A stretch of 64,000 nt of DNA, from assembly GCF_040939455.1 (NCBI RefSeq), contig NC_134120.1:15614501-15678500 (forward strand). Reading direction: 5' to 3'. Position 1 is the stretch's first letter; every line of letters starts with the position of its first letter. The DNA is from Microcebus murinus. Taxonomy: Eukaryota; Chordata; Mammalia; Primates; Cheirogaleidae. Below are positions 24,733 to 40,816 of the stretch, one piece after another. The position numbers and the translations under genes were made by a program. Under the pieces are notes generated by a model, which saw nothing but the letters and a program-made list of their open reading frames with translations, was not told the DNA's origin and searched no databases.

Positions 24733-24976
24733 CTTTTTTTTAATTTCAGCTTATTATGGGGGTACAAATGTTAAGGTTACATATATTGCCCATGCCCCCC
24801 TCCTCCCTCCAGTCAGAGCTTCAAGTGTGACCATCCCCCAACCGTTGCACATCTCTCTCATTATGTTTGTATATACTCATCCCCTCCTGCCCCCTTCCAC
24901 CTGCCCGACACCCGATAAATGTTACTCCTATATGTCCACTTAGGCGTTGATCCGTTAATACCAATTTGCTGGTGAG
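24733..24976 (-). mobile_element. L1 3' end, strepsirrhine-type, with target duplication
   Basis: Poly-T followed by 'cagcttattatgggggtaca' and a C-rich 3'UTR, flanked by acatgctctct at about 24,722-24,732 and 24,977-24,987. This is a 5'-truncated insertion of about 240 bases. Confidence 0.85.
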
Positions 24977-24999
24977 TACATGCTCTCTGTATTAGCCAT

Positions 25000-25592
25000 T
25001 CTTATTATGAGGGGTTCAAGTTCTGTCCTGCTCTGCTTTCTAGCTCACAAGAGACCAAAGACACAATGCCTTCATTGTTGAATACTTTTTTGTCACAATT
25101 ACTCATAACTTCCCATTGACATAACTGCACAGGTTATTTCCACGGTGACATTGCAGAGGTTTGTGAGTAGCCTTGCCCCTGTTTCCGATTGTGACCGGGA
25201 TCCCTTCCGGGTACTCACTGCCCACTCTCAGACGAGCCTCGGGTTCTGTCTGGCCCGTGTAAGGGGAAGGCGTGGTGGGGAGATATGACTGAGAAGTGTA
25301 GGGTTTATACCCTGGGAGGAACAGGTATTCTGGAAAGTTCCTAAGTGCACAGTGGCCTGCAAAACCTCTCATGCTCACCTTGGAATTCCTTCTGTATTTT
25401 TCTCAGCAAAGTCAGTCTCCAGGTCTCTGCCTTTTCTTTGAGGTTGACTGTGTCTCTCCGCAGCATTCTGTATGTGAGAAATCACAATGTAAATCTAGAG
25501 TGGAGCCAGGTGAAAGCACTTAACACTATGGAACTGTACAAATAAAACTGGTTAAGATGGCACCTTTTCTGTTATGTATTTTTTACTACAAT
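25000..25592. other. Intergenic DNA, no gene recognised
   Basis: Unassigned sequence. No element recognised. Confidence 0.4.
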
Positions 25593-25602
25593 TAAAAGTA
25601 AT

Positions 25603-27183
<1,581 letters not shown>

Positions 27184-27425
27184 AGGCCGTGTGCTCTGGA
27201 GCCAACAGCTTGGGTTCCTGTACCAGCTCCACTATTTGCTAGCAGTTTGACCTGGGGCGAGTTACCTCTCTTGCCTTGATTTTATCATCTATGAAATGGG
27301 GATAATAATAATGATAACATGCTTCATAGGGTTGTTGTTAACATACAAATAATAAAATATATGTAAAGCACTTAGAAAAGTGTGTGGCACATAGTAGGCA
27401 CTTTACAGTTGTTATTATCATTCAC
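27184..27425 (+). mobile_element. MIR, nearly full length
   Basis: 'gctagcagtttgacctgggg', 'atctatgaaatggggataat', 'aaagcacttagaaaagtgtg' and 'gcacatagtaggcacttta' follow the MIR order from 5' to 3'. Confidence 0.85.
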
Positions 27426-27459
27426 TGAAAAGGTTGGTGATGTCTTCCCTGATTTAATT

Positions 27460-27623
27460 TATTTATTTATTTTTTAGAGACAAGGTCTCGCTCTGTCGTC
27501 TGGGCTGGTGTGCAGTGGCGTCATCATAGTTCACTGCAGCCTTGAACTCCTAGACTCGAGCGACCTTCCTGCCTCAGCCTCTTGGGTACCTGGGCCTACA
27601 GATGCATGCCACCACTCCTGGTG
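27460..27623 (-). mobile_element. Alu monomer (FLAM/FRAM-like)
   Basis: A single antisense monomer: (TTTA)n tail, GAGACAAGGTCTCGCTCTG, CCTGGGCCTACAG. 'gtgatgtctt' is repeated on both sides. Confidence 0.85.
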
Positions 27624-27822
27624 TGATGTCTTTGCTTTGACTCCAGCTTCTACTGTCAATCTGATTCCTTGAGTATTCATATGGGCAAACCAACCAGCAC
27701 GCTCAGAGCAGATCATTGCTCTCAGCCCCAGGAAACTTCACATCCAATTTGGCCGATGCACCCTCATTGATGGCCACCCCAGAACAGGTCAGCCTGTGCA
27801 GCTACCAGAGCTGTTCTAAAAA

Positions 27823-28161
<339 letters not shown>

Positions 28162-29337
28162 TGAAGAATTTAAACACAGTGACGGCAGGGCAGTAAACCA
28201 AGCACGTGCCCTGTGTGGCTGCAGGGGTCATGGGCTGTGAAGCTGGTGCTGACAGTGGGTGTGCACACCAATGAGAGCAGTTTGTTAAAAAGAGAGATAA
28301 TGTAAGAAAGGGGGGGGGATGACCAAAGAAATGAAATTTGGGAAAGACAACAAGGAGATGGGACCCCGAGTCTAGGCAGAGGGGCTGGTTAGGCAGGAGG
28401 AGGCCCATGTCCTCCCTTCTAGCAGGAAGAGAGAAAATGTCGCAGATGCAGGAGGGTTAGTGATAGGCTGTGATGGCTTCCATTCCTCAACCACAGGCAG
28501 GGCTCTCAGTCTGGAGGAGGAAGGCAGGAGGAGGAGGAGGAGGAAGGAAGGTGTGAGCAGAGAGAAAGGTGTGGAAGGTGGTAGGGCTGGAGCTTTGCCA
28601 ATTAAAAGAAAGCTGGGGAGAGTGGCTGACGTGGGAGAGAGTGATGGTGAGATGAAACAAGAAACCGGGTTAGGCGGGGAAGTGAGTTCGGTCCAGAGAG
28701 ACCGGTCTGGCATCGGCGGGATCACCGGGTGAGCGAGCTGATCCAGGTGAGTCTTCACGATTGGAGGTTCTGGAGAGAGTGAGCTGGAGCACAGGGCATT
28801 GTGATCCTAGGGGGCACAGTTTCAATCCGGGCTGTTGGAAGTGTGCAGTTGCTGTGAGGACACGGCCCGGGAGGGCATCTCCAGGGATGCGTGTGGCTGG
28901 GTTACAAGAAGTCTCGGTGGGCGGCGGAGTCAAGGCACCCGGAGGACCAGCGGCCGGGCTGTCAACAAGGAGTGGAAATGACCAGGGGTGACCAGAGGGG
29001 AGGGACGTGCATAAGACTTCAGGACGAGTGCTAAGGTCTTCACGTTTTTTTCAAGATGGAGAAATAATGCTACTTAAAAATTTACTTAATTACATTTACT
29101 TATTTAAATTTACTATTTGAAAACTTGTTCGTGCAACCGTATTTCTGTGTAAGTTTTCGGATGGCCTCTGTTCTCCCCTTTCCTCTGAGACCGGGACTAG
29201 ACCGCAGGGCGCGCCGTTCTGCCTTCGGGCCAGGAGGGGGCGCGCGAGACCGCAGCACGAGGGCCGCCCCCCCAACGCGGCCTCTCGGGGAACAAAGAGG
29301 TGCGCTATGGAGGCGCTCGCACCCCCTCCGCCCTTCC
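28162..29337. other. Intergenic DNA, partly GC-rich, no gene recognised
   Basis: 28,500-28,990 is purine- and G-rich. 29,200-29,340 has a compact CpG cluster next to an LTR. No gene is seen. Confidence 0.45.
29230..29243 (+). promoter_or_regulatory. CTCF-binding-site-like motif, moderate
   Basis: The plus strand reads CCAGGAGGGGGCGC inside a CpG-rich patch, fitting the CTCF core CCASNAGRGGGCRS with one less-favoured base. Its orientation is opposite to the motif at 17,302. Confidence 0.5.
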
Positions 29338-29762
29338 GCATTCGTTTCCTAGGGCTGTTACAACAAATTTCCACTAGCTTGGTGGCTTACAATAATAGAG
29401 ATTAATGCAAACTCACTGTGATTGGGCGGAAATCCTGGTGCCCGCGGGGGCCTGGCTCTGGGGAGAATCCTCGCTTGCCTCTTGCAGCTTGGTGGCTCCG
29501 GGTCCTTCTTGCTTGAGGCTGCGTCACTCCAGTCCCTGTCTCCATCCTCGCATGATTTCTCTGTGTCTGTGTCTTCCCTTCCATCTCTCACAAGGACACC
29601 GGTCACTGGATTTAAGGCCCACACTATCTAGGATGCTCTTATGTGCAGATAACTTAATTACATCTGCAAAGACCCTATTTCCAAGTAAGGCCACACTCAC
29701 AGGTTCTGGGGGTTAGGAGGTGGATATATCTTTTTGAGGGGGGCACCATTCAGCCCAGTACA
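29338..29762 (-). mobile_element. MaLR (MLT1-like) LTR
   Basis: Antisense LTR text: 'ttcctagggctgttacaaca', 'taattacatctgcaaagacc', 'ggccacactcacaggttctg', 'ggcaccattcagcccagtac'. Confidence 0.85.
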
Positions 29763-29805
29763 TCTTCTTTTTTTCCCCCAGCGTAATAACGGTGGGTGGC
29801 CCAAA

Positions 29806-29880
29806 TTTTATTATTTTTTGAGTCAGGGTCCCCTTCTGTTTCTGGGGCTAAAGTACATTGGCATCATCACAGTTCACTGC
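29806..29880 (-). mobile_element. Alu fragment
   Basis: Short antisense Alu start ('gagtcagggtccccttctg', 'gcatcatcacagttcactgc'). Confidence 0.6.
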
Positions 29881-29884
29881 AAGC

Positions 29885-30010
29885 TCTTCAAATTACCTTA
29901 TTTAATGCTCACAGTTAGCCCTAGGATAGAGAGTACTGTTTAGATATGAGAAGACTGAGGCTTCAAGAGGTGAGTCAGCTGCAGAGCCAGCTTGGAAACC
30001 AGTGGAACTG
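29885..30010 (-). mobile_element. MIR fragment
   Basis: 'agaagactgaggcttcaaga' and 'gcagagccagcttggaaacc' are an antisense MIR piece. Confidence 0.6.
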
Positions 30011-30207
30011 CCCTCTGTCCCAGGCTGGTGCTACCTGCCTCTTCACGGTGGAAATGTGTCCACAGCCTCTGCCTGTCACAAGGGGTTGTTCCATTGTATA
30101 AATAATTGATTGCATTTTCTTTTAAAAAGGTGAGGTTTTGTGGTAGTCATTTCATAGATATGATATGATCCAACAACTTACCTGTAACCAATTTAAATTG
30201 AGATACA

Positions 30208-30372
30208 GTCTGGGCATGGCGGCTCACACCTATAATCCCAATACTTTGGGAGGCTGAGGTGGGAGGATCGCTTGAGCCCAGGAGTTCAAGGCTGCAGTAA
30301 GCTGTGATCATGCCACTGCACTCCAGCCTGGGTGACAGAGTGGGACCCTGTCTCTAAAAACAAACAAAAAAC
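30208..30372 (+). mobile_element. Alu monomer (FLAM-like)
   Basis: One monomer from GGGCATGGCGGCTCACACC to GGGACCCTGTCTCTAAAAAC, with an (AAAC)n tail. Confidence 0.88.
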
Positions 30373-32936
<2,564 letters not shown>

Positions 32937-32950
32937 TTGAGGAGGCATTT

Positions 32951-34400
32951 TGAAAGCCAGCTGCTCTTTGTGGCCCATCAGAAAGACATCCCTCTCTCAC
33001 CTCTCACCAGCAGGGCCTCTGGTGCAGCTCAGCCGAGCTGGGCCTCATGGAACAGTCCTCCTTAGCCTTCCTCGCTGCAGGACTTGCTGCATTCTTTCCT
33101 GTCTGTGGACAGAATTGAAGCTTAGAACTGTGGTAGTTTCCACAGCCCTCAGCCTTGTCTGCTGGCCAGCGCAGCTTGGCCCTTGGTGACCAGTGTTGGT
33201 CACATGCTGCCAACAAGCATCCAGGACATGAAAATGTGGGGAAAGGTAGTCCTGAGAGTCACACCATGATACAGACACACATAGGTCAGCCCTGAGACAT
33301 GGGTCAGCCTACACGGCTAGAACGGCTTCCGAGGCAAGTCTGTGAGCTGATCAAATGAATCACTACAGCTAAAGGGAACTTTGTCAGAAGTGGGAAGTGG
33401 CAGCAGACACTGGCAGTGCCCGGGAGGTGCTGTCCAGGACCCAGGGGCTCTGGGCCTGGAAGCATTCCAGGCTCACTGGCAAGGTCAGCCACTGAGAGGG
33501 ACATTTGGGTCATGTTAGCCTGCTGTCATTTACCATCAGATTCATCTATGTGACTACCCTGATCCTGTCATGCTCACAAAAACACTTTGATAGTGATTTG
33601 GTTTTCCACACAGGTGTGCTGCCAGGAGGAGCACGTCCCAGCCTGCTGGTCCCAGTGCACCGCCCACCTGCCCGTCCCGGCAAACATACTTCTACCTGGA
33701 AACTGTTTCCCTCCCAAAGCCAGAACCAGGTCAGATAACACCAAAGGGCAAAATCAGGTTTTAAGAAACTGAATACCTAGTTAGCAATAACGTAACAACT
33801 GATTCCAACGGGAGGGTACCCGATGGTTCCTTGCCTTGTTTGTAATACCCACCTTGAATGACAAAGCTAATGTGAGGGCCAAGTTTGGTGCTATTTGCTC
33901 CAGCGGCCCAAACTGCAGGCCAGGACCTGCTCACATGGCCTTTCCTTGTCCTCAACAGTTCAAACCCACCGGCTCACAGGACTCTTTCCTGTGCCAGGGA
34001 GGCCGGACACCTCCAGCACTCACTGCGTAGTTGGGAAGCTTTTCTTCCCCTGCTTTCTCAGCAGTGTGGTCTCCCAAAGGCGCCCAGCTGGTGTGGGGTG
34101 TGGCTGTGTGTAAGGGGAGAGTCCCCAGGCAATGGCAGGGCCCACTGAGAGACTGGACTCATTACGCAGGCAGAAGCCCACGGGGAAAGGCAGGGCGTGA
34201 GACAGAGGGAAGCAGGGCTGCGCTACATCAAACAGGTGGGGAGCGCCAGCGCCACTCCACCCGCCAGCCAGGAGCTACTCCCAGCAGCTTGAAAGCCCCA
34301 CTGGGTGCAGATGTGAGGTCACCGTGTGAAGAGGAAAGTTGGAAGGGAAACAATGCCACTTACCCAAGTTCGAGCATAAAATAAAGGATGCCAAGGTCAG
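32951..34400. other. Intergenic DNA, no gene recognised
   Basis: Unique-looking sequence of mixed composition without a recognisable element. Confidence 0.45.
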
Positions 34401-37214
34401 AGAGTAACGTAGGAACCCAAGTGTGGTAGTGAGAGGAATAGATTATAAATATATATGAAAACTGTCGACTTTTAGGGGAGACACTGTGTCTCTGAAATAC
34501 AGATATGACCATTCTACACACAGTTGGAAGTGGTAAAGCAAAAACTTATGCACATATTTGAACAATATTTTAAAAACCCCACATTTCCCTATCAGAACAG
34601 CCTACTCTATTGAGGGTAATACAGCAACATTATTCTTAGGTCAAATCCTTTGGGAAGTTTTTCAGTGTGACCTGTGACTTTCACACTCAGAGATGGTAAA
34701 TTACTTCCTCTTCTACGATGTTTCAGTAAAAACTATGTTTTCATGGAAGAATGAAATATTAAGACACTGTTAAAATGTCATCAGAAAAAACCGTTGGCTT
34801 CAAGCACTTGAAGTCATCTAACTCATGTGCCATTTCTTCTGTTTACAAAGTAGGACAATGTCAAGTAAACTTTCAAGAGTTCTATCTCTTAGACACAATC
34901 TTTAATACTCCAACAATTATGAGCATTTAATGTCACTCCACTTCTGCACCGATGGATTCAACGATTGTGTAGCTTCTCCATCACTGTGTATGCAGCAGCG
35001 GCAGCACTTGGACAGAATCACGGCCCTGGTCTGGACTTGCATCATCCTGTCCCTGCTCTTACCAGTTGGGTTACCCTGGGCAAACTAACACCCCAGGTTA
35101 GCCTAACAATCAGTTTCTTAAGTCTATAAATTGCAAGTCTATCGAGGGTTAAGTGAAACTGTGTGTAACATGTTTGTAGCTGGCATGCAGAAAGTGATAT
35201 AGCATCTGCCACCCTGCTGCCCTGTGCTTCTTATTAATGTAGAAATACTCACCCAACCATTTTTGCTACCTAAAATGCTGTTTATCAACATGCTAGAAAA
35301 AAAAACGGAATTACTTCAGGTTTATGGATATAATCAGCACCCCTGTAATTACTCACAATATTAAAAATTACATGAAGTCCTGAGTGCTCTTTTTTAAATA
35401 TGGAATGCTTCATAAATTTGCATGTCATCCTTGTGCAGGGACCATGTTATCTTCTCTGTATCATTCCAGTTTGAGTATACATACTGCTGAAGCAAGCACT
35501 CCTGTGTACTTTTAAATTTAGGATTGTCCTTATGAAAAGTTAAAAATGTGTTCTAAAAACAAATTTATTGAAGCTTAGCATATTTACATTATACAATTAT
35601 GCATATCTATATTTTAAAATTATACAATAGTTGTTCACTGGGTAAAATTGGGAAACATACAGGTAAGCAAACAAAGAAAAATAATCCCATGAGAGATAAA
35701 CATTGTTAATCTTTCAGTAAATGACCTCTGACCTGTTTTGGGGGTTAGATATCTTAAATAACACTAACAACTGGTGATTTTAAATGTGCATGCTTTTTGA
35801 CAAGTGATTTTGGAGTGAAAAAATTCAATTGCAACTTACTTTAAAAGATACACATTGCCAACACTATGACAGTGCTTTGCAGAAAGTACATTAATAACAA
35901 ATGCACTCTGTACTGTTTATAGTTAAGGTTTTGAGAATGCCACATTTGAAGAGCAACACTGATCCTTTCAAAGCCAGTAGTTTATAGAAATGATCTTATT
36001 TCATCCTGCCAGCTGTGTATTATAAGCCCTTTGATGTTATATCATCATTTTACAGGTAAGGAAATAAAAACAAAGACAAGTAACACACTTCCAGCCACGC
36101 TATTAGTAAATACTGAAACCTGGAGTTGTCTCAGCCTCTTCTCCATAGCAAAGACAAACTTTGTGTCTGATGCTGAAGTATTTATTCTTAGTGCAATCAA
36201 CTTGGAAAAATACGTACATTTATAAACACATTTATATGTTCTGGGTATGTTTTTCCTTACTAGTATTTTATTAATTTGAGAAATGTCATATAATCCAAGG
36301 GGCAAGAAATAAAAAGTATACTTTAATTAGATCTGGATAAAATTCACAATATCAAACTGTGAATTTGAATGCCAGTGTCAATCTGAGAAACAGGATGAAA
36401 TGCATAAAAGCAGTGTAAAAATTCTGAGTATTTGGCATCAGCTGACAGTTGAAAGCAATGATAGTATTTAAGCGTCAGGGGAATGTTCAAGTAACAGGAA
36501 ACAAGTATATTAGGCCATCTGTTTTTTTTAAAAAAAAAACCTTAAAAGTAAACAACAAAAAATCAGATTTCATCCTGATATTACACTTATGCTAATATAT
36601 ATGTCAATGATCTATGTTCTGGTTACATGATTGAATTTCTTGAATTTGTTAAGTCCAAAAATTGTTATTACTGAAGAGGCCACCTCATTGTTGCTTCATG
36701 TGCAAGTTGAGATGTGAAAAGTAATAAATGCTAGAGATAAAGGAAGAAGGCAATGACTAAATGCACTAGCACTTTTCTGTGCTATTATTCTTGAAAGACT
36801 TTTTTTCTAAAGTATGTTTTGACCTATTTATCATAGGATAAATAACAATTCAGTGTTTTACATTCAAATGATCCCATGTATTGATATTTGGTTTTCCTTT
36901 TATTAGAAAACATAATTTATAATTGTTACTTTGTAATTTTTAAAAATTACCTTCCAGAAAATAATATAACCAACCCCCTTCCTCAGCATCAAATATTGGC
37001 TTTGAATTTAGGTGAGCCTTTAATTTTCAAGCCTCTGCTATCCAAATTTCTTTCTTACATTCTAAATGGTATTGATAGATTACTGTTCCTAAATTCCATG
37101 TTTGTGTAAATCCTATCCTAATATTACAAAGAAATTGGCCTAAGAAATTCAAGTAAAATAAAAACATGGCTGATAAAAAAAACTACCATTCTTCTTGTTT
37201 TTATAGCCAGTTTA
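34401..37214. other. AT-rich DNA 3' of MALT1; distal 3'UTR or flank
   Basis: This stretch is AT-rich and almost free of young repeats. It holds a MIR-like piece (about 34,990-35,215, plus), the U6 pseudogene, and several minus-strand AATAAA hexamers (for example at about 36,899, 36,181 and 35,567) that could serve as MALT1 poly(A) signals. None is decisive. Confidence 0.4.
35394..35499 (-). pseudogene. RNU6 pseudogene: U6 snRNA pseudogene
   Basis: The minus strand reads GTGCTTGCTTCAGCAGTATG, then GATACAGAGAAGAT, CCTGCACAAGGATGACATGC and GAAGCATTCCATATTT, in the order of U6 snRNA over about 106 bases. It differs from U6 at many positions, for example ACAGAGAAGATAACATGG where U6 has GATTAGCATGG. 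The tail is A-rich. I see no convincing U6 promoter elements upstream, so it is a retroposed copy lying in MALT1 transcriptional sense, within the gene's distal 3'UTR or flank. Confidence 0.9.
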
Positions 37215-37520
37215 GGCTGGGCGAGGTGGCTCACACCTGTAATTCTAGCACTCTGGGAGGCAGAGGCGGGACGATCATTTGAACTCGGGAGTTCAAGACC
37301 AGCCTGAGCCAGAGCGAGACTCCGTCCCTACCAAAAATAGGAAAAATTAGCCGGGCATGGTGGCACATGCCTGTAGTCCTAGCTACTTGGGAGGCTGAGG
37401 CAGTAGGATTGCTTGAGCCCAGGGGCTTGAGGTTGCTGTGAGCTAGGCTGACGCCACGGCACTCTAGTCGAGGCAACGGAGTGAGACTCTGTCTCAAAAA
37501 AAAAAAAAAAAAAAAAAAAA
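37215..37520 (+). mobile_element. Alu, intermediate age
   Basis: Full dimer (GGCTGGGCGAGGTGGCTCAC through GTGAGACTCTGTCTC) with a poly-A tail. The lemur ATTGGCCAAC block is absent, so it is probably an older subfamily. Confidence 0.93.
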
Positions 37521-37649
37521 TTAAAGCCCGTTTAAAAATTCTAAATACATGCTTAGATTTTTAAGAAATTCAAACATACAGAAGGGCATAAAGTGAAAGG
37601 TAAAACGTTTCTTTACCCTTCCTATCTTCTAGTTCCATTTGAGACACCT

Positions 37650-37841
37650 GCACAGTCCGTTATGGAAGCCACTAGCTACATGTGGCTATTTAAATAAAAC
37701 TAAAATTAAAAAATTCCATTCCTCACACTAGCTGTATTTTAACTGCTCAACACCCAGCTAAGGCTCGGGGCTGGCACGTGGGGAGTGCAGACACAGAGCA
37801 CTTCCACCCCCACAGACGCACACTGGACAGTGCTGCTCTAC
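37650..37841. mobile_element. hAT-type MITE-like element
   Basis: 'gccactagctacatgtggct' near the start and 'ctggacagtgctgctctac' near the end recall a common short hAT-type element. I do not assign a name. Confidence 0.5.
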
Positions 37842-38086
37842 AGTAGCCACGATTAAGCACGCGCACATGTGCCTTTTCATAGGAGTTCTTTATGTATTCT
37901 GGGTACTACGAGTCCTTATCAGAACTATGAATTTTCCTCCCATTCTGAGAGCCATTTTTTCGATTTATTAATAATGGTGTTCATCAATGCACAAAAGTTA
38001 ATTTTGGTGAAGTCCCATTTGCCTATTTTTTTCCTTTGTTGCTTGTGCTTTTGGTGTAGTATCTAAGAAACCATTGTTTAGCCTAA

Positions 38087-38162
38087 ATTTACTTCTACAT
38101 TTTCTTTCTACAGATTTACTTCTACATTTTCTTTCTACAGATTTACTTCTCCATTTTCTTCT
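38087..38162. repeat. 27-base tandem duplication inside the L1, 2.8 copies
   Basis: ATTTACTTCTACATTTTCTT plus TCTACAG, repeated at 38087, 38114 and (partial) 38141. Normal L1 has one copy, so this is a local expansion. Confidence 0.9.
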
Positions 38163-39266
38163 AGGTTTACCTCTTATATCTAGGACTCTGAACGATCTTG
38201 AGTTAAAATTTGTATGTGGTATGAGGTAAGGACCCTTTCGTGCTGCATGTAGCTACCAGTTGTCCCAGCATCAATTGTTGAAAAGACAACTCTTTCCCCA
38301 TTGAATGGTACTGGCACCCTTGATGAAAACCAGTTGGTCAGAAATGTACGGGTTTATTTTTGGATTCTCTGTTCTTTTTGATTTATATATCTATCCATAT
38401 GCCTACACTGTCTTATTTTAGTAAGTTTTTAAATTGGTAACAGCAAATCCTCCCAACTTTGTTCTTTCTTAAGATTGTTTTGGTTATTTTGGGTCCCTTG
38501 CATTTCCACATCAATATTATCATCAGTTTGTCAATTTCTGCAAAAACTCCAGCTGGGATTGTGACAGGAATTGTGTTGAGTCTATAGACCAATTTAGGCA
38601 GCATCGCCATCTTAACAATGTCAAGTCTTCCAATCCATGAACATGTATATCTTTTCATTTATTTGGATTGTCTTTAATTTCTTTCGATAAGGAAGAAAGT
38701 AAAGTTTTATAGTATTATTTTATTTTGTAATTTTATTTTTCTCGATGCTACTGTAAATAGAATTTTCTTAATCTCACTTTCAGAATGTTTGTTGCTAGTA
38801 TAGAAATAAAACTGATGTTTGTATTTTGATCTTATATCCTGAAACCTTGGAGTCATTTATTAGTTTTTAAATTAGTTCCTTAGGATTTTCTCTATATGAG
38901 TATAAGTCAACTGTGAATACATACAGTTTTTACTTCTTTTCCAATATGGATGGCTTTTATTCCTTCTCTTCTTGCCTAATTGCCCTGGCTACAACCTCAA
39001 GTACAATGCTGAACATAAGTGGTGAGAGTGAACATCTGTCTTATTCCTCATCTTAAGGGGAAAACATTCAGCCTTCAGTCTGTCACCATTAAGTATGATG
39101 TTAGGTGTGGGATTTTCATAGATGTTTTGTTTAACATGTTTGGAAGACGCCTTTTATCCTTAGTTTGTTGAGTGTTTTTATCATAAAACGGTGTTAGATT
39201 TTATCAAATGCTTTCTCTGCATCTATTAAGACAATGAATATGGTTTTGTGCTTTATTAATATGGTA

Positions 39267-39805
39267 CAGTTGATCCTCATTATTTATGATTATGTATTTG
39301 TGCATTTACTGACTTAACTAAAATTTTTAACTCTCAAATCAGTATTTGTGGCACTTTGTAGTCATTCATGGACATGTGCAGACTGGTGAAAAATTTGAGT
39401 CACCCAATATGCATGTTCCCAGCTGAGGTCAAACAAAGACATACTTTGCTTTCTTGTTTCAGCTCTGGTAGAGAGATGACTGGAGGATGGAGATGGCAGG
39501 GGCAGTTCAGTGCAGTACAAGAAACTCTCATTCTGGGGCCAGATGGATTGGGTTTAAATTCCAACTCTGCCGCCTGTTATTGGGATGGCCTCAGGTGAGT
39601 CACTTAACACTTCTGAACCTTACTTTCACTTTTGTAAAATAGAATGGAATCTACCAGGATGAGTTGTTTTTAGAGATTCAAGTTCATAATCTATGTGAGA
39701 CATGTAAACACACATACACTTCTAAAAGCAATGGTTCCATATTCACTAATTCAGTGTTTGTGGTCAGTTTATAGAATGTAACTACTGTGAATAATGAGAA
39801 TTGAC
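39267..39805. mobile_element. Tigger-like DNA transposon within the L1, containing a MIR-like core
   Basis: Ends are inverted (CAGTTGATCCTCATTATT at the start, AATAATGAGAATTGAC at the end) and flanked by TA. The L1 text resumes directly after it. The middle (about 39,520-39,680) reads like a sense MIR ('ggtgagtcacttaacacttc'). Confidence 0.75.
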
Positions 39806-40472
39806 TACATATTCACTTAATTAATTTTTAGGTATTAAATCAACCTTGAATTCCTGGGATAAATCCCACTTGGTCATGACATATAATCCTTTTTATATGT
39901 TGCTGGATTCAGTATGCTAGTATTTTGTTAATGATTTTTGTGCCTATATTTGTAAGGAATATTTTTGTTTTCTTGTGGTATTTTTGTTTGGTTTAGGTAT
40001 CGGGGGAACACTGGCCTCAAAGGATGAGTTGGGAAGTGTTCGCTCTTCTGTTTCTAGGAAGAGTTTGCAAAGAATCAAGGTTAATTTTAATGTTTAGTAG
40101 CATTCAGCAATGAAACCATCTAGGCCTGGGATTTTCTTTGTGAGACTTTAAAAATTACTAATTCAATCTTTTTTTGTTGTTGTTATTGTCAGTTACCTTT
40201 TTAGCTTGCTTTTAGGTAGAACCAATGGTGATAAGGATACTATTGCTTAAGGCCAGTAAAATTCAAGAACAAAATACATGTTATCAAGGAAAACACTTCC
40301 AATGTTGGGAAGATTCAGATAAGTAGCTATCAAAATTATCCAATTATATTTTGATTCTTAACCTCTGCTATTTAGCTTTAACACAGACAAACAGGAAATC
40401 CTCACCTCTCCGGTGGTATTATAATCTTACAAACAAGAAACTTCAGCCTGTTCTACATAAGATTTATACACA

Positions 40473-40802
40473 GGCCGGGCGTGGTGGCTCACGCCTATAA
40501 TCCTAGCTCTCTGGGAGGCTGAGGCGGGCGGATTCCTTGAGGTCAGGAGTTCGAAATCAGCCTGAGCAAGATCGAGACCCTGTCTCTACTATAAATAGAA
40601 AGAAATTAATTGGCCAACTAATATATATAGAAACAATTAGCCGGGCATGGTGGCGCATGCCTGTAGTCCCAGCTACTCGGGAGGCTGAGGCAGAAGGATC
40701 ACTCGAGCCCAGGAGTTTGAGGTTGCTGTGAGCTAGGCTGATGCCACGGCACTCACTCTAGCCTGGGCAACAAAGTGAGACTCTGTCTCAAAAAAAAAAA
40801 AA
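40473..40802 (+). mobile_element. Lemur-type Alu with 14-base target duplication, near the MALT1 3' end
   Basis: Full-length, close to consensus. aagatttatacaca flanks it at 40459-40472 and 40803-40816. Antisense to MALT1. Confidence 0.97.
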
Positions 40803-40816
40803 AAGATTTATACACA

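Larger units (their letters stand above)
37850..40190 (-). mobile_element. L1 fragment, antisense, interrupted
   Basis: The plus strand carries the reverse complement of L1 ORF2: 'ttgcttgtgcttttggtgtag', 'tcaatttctgcaaaaactcc', 'gccatcttaacaatgtcaag', 'ttgcctaattgccctggcta', 'atgctttctctgcatctatt', 'attcctgggataaatcccac'. Stops and gaps make it inactive. A DNA transposon splits it at 39,267-39,805. Confidence 0.9.

Noticed and set aside
38413..38658. Possible reverse-transcriptase gene
   Set aside because: It is a short surviving frame of the degraded antisense L1, with stops around it.
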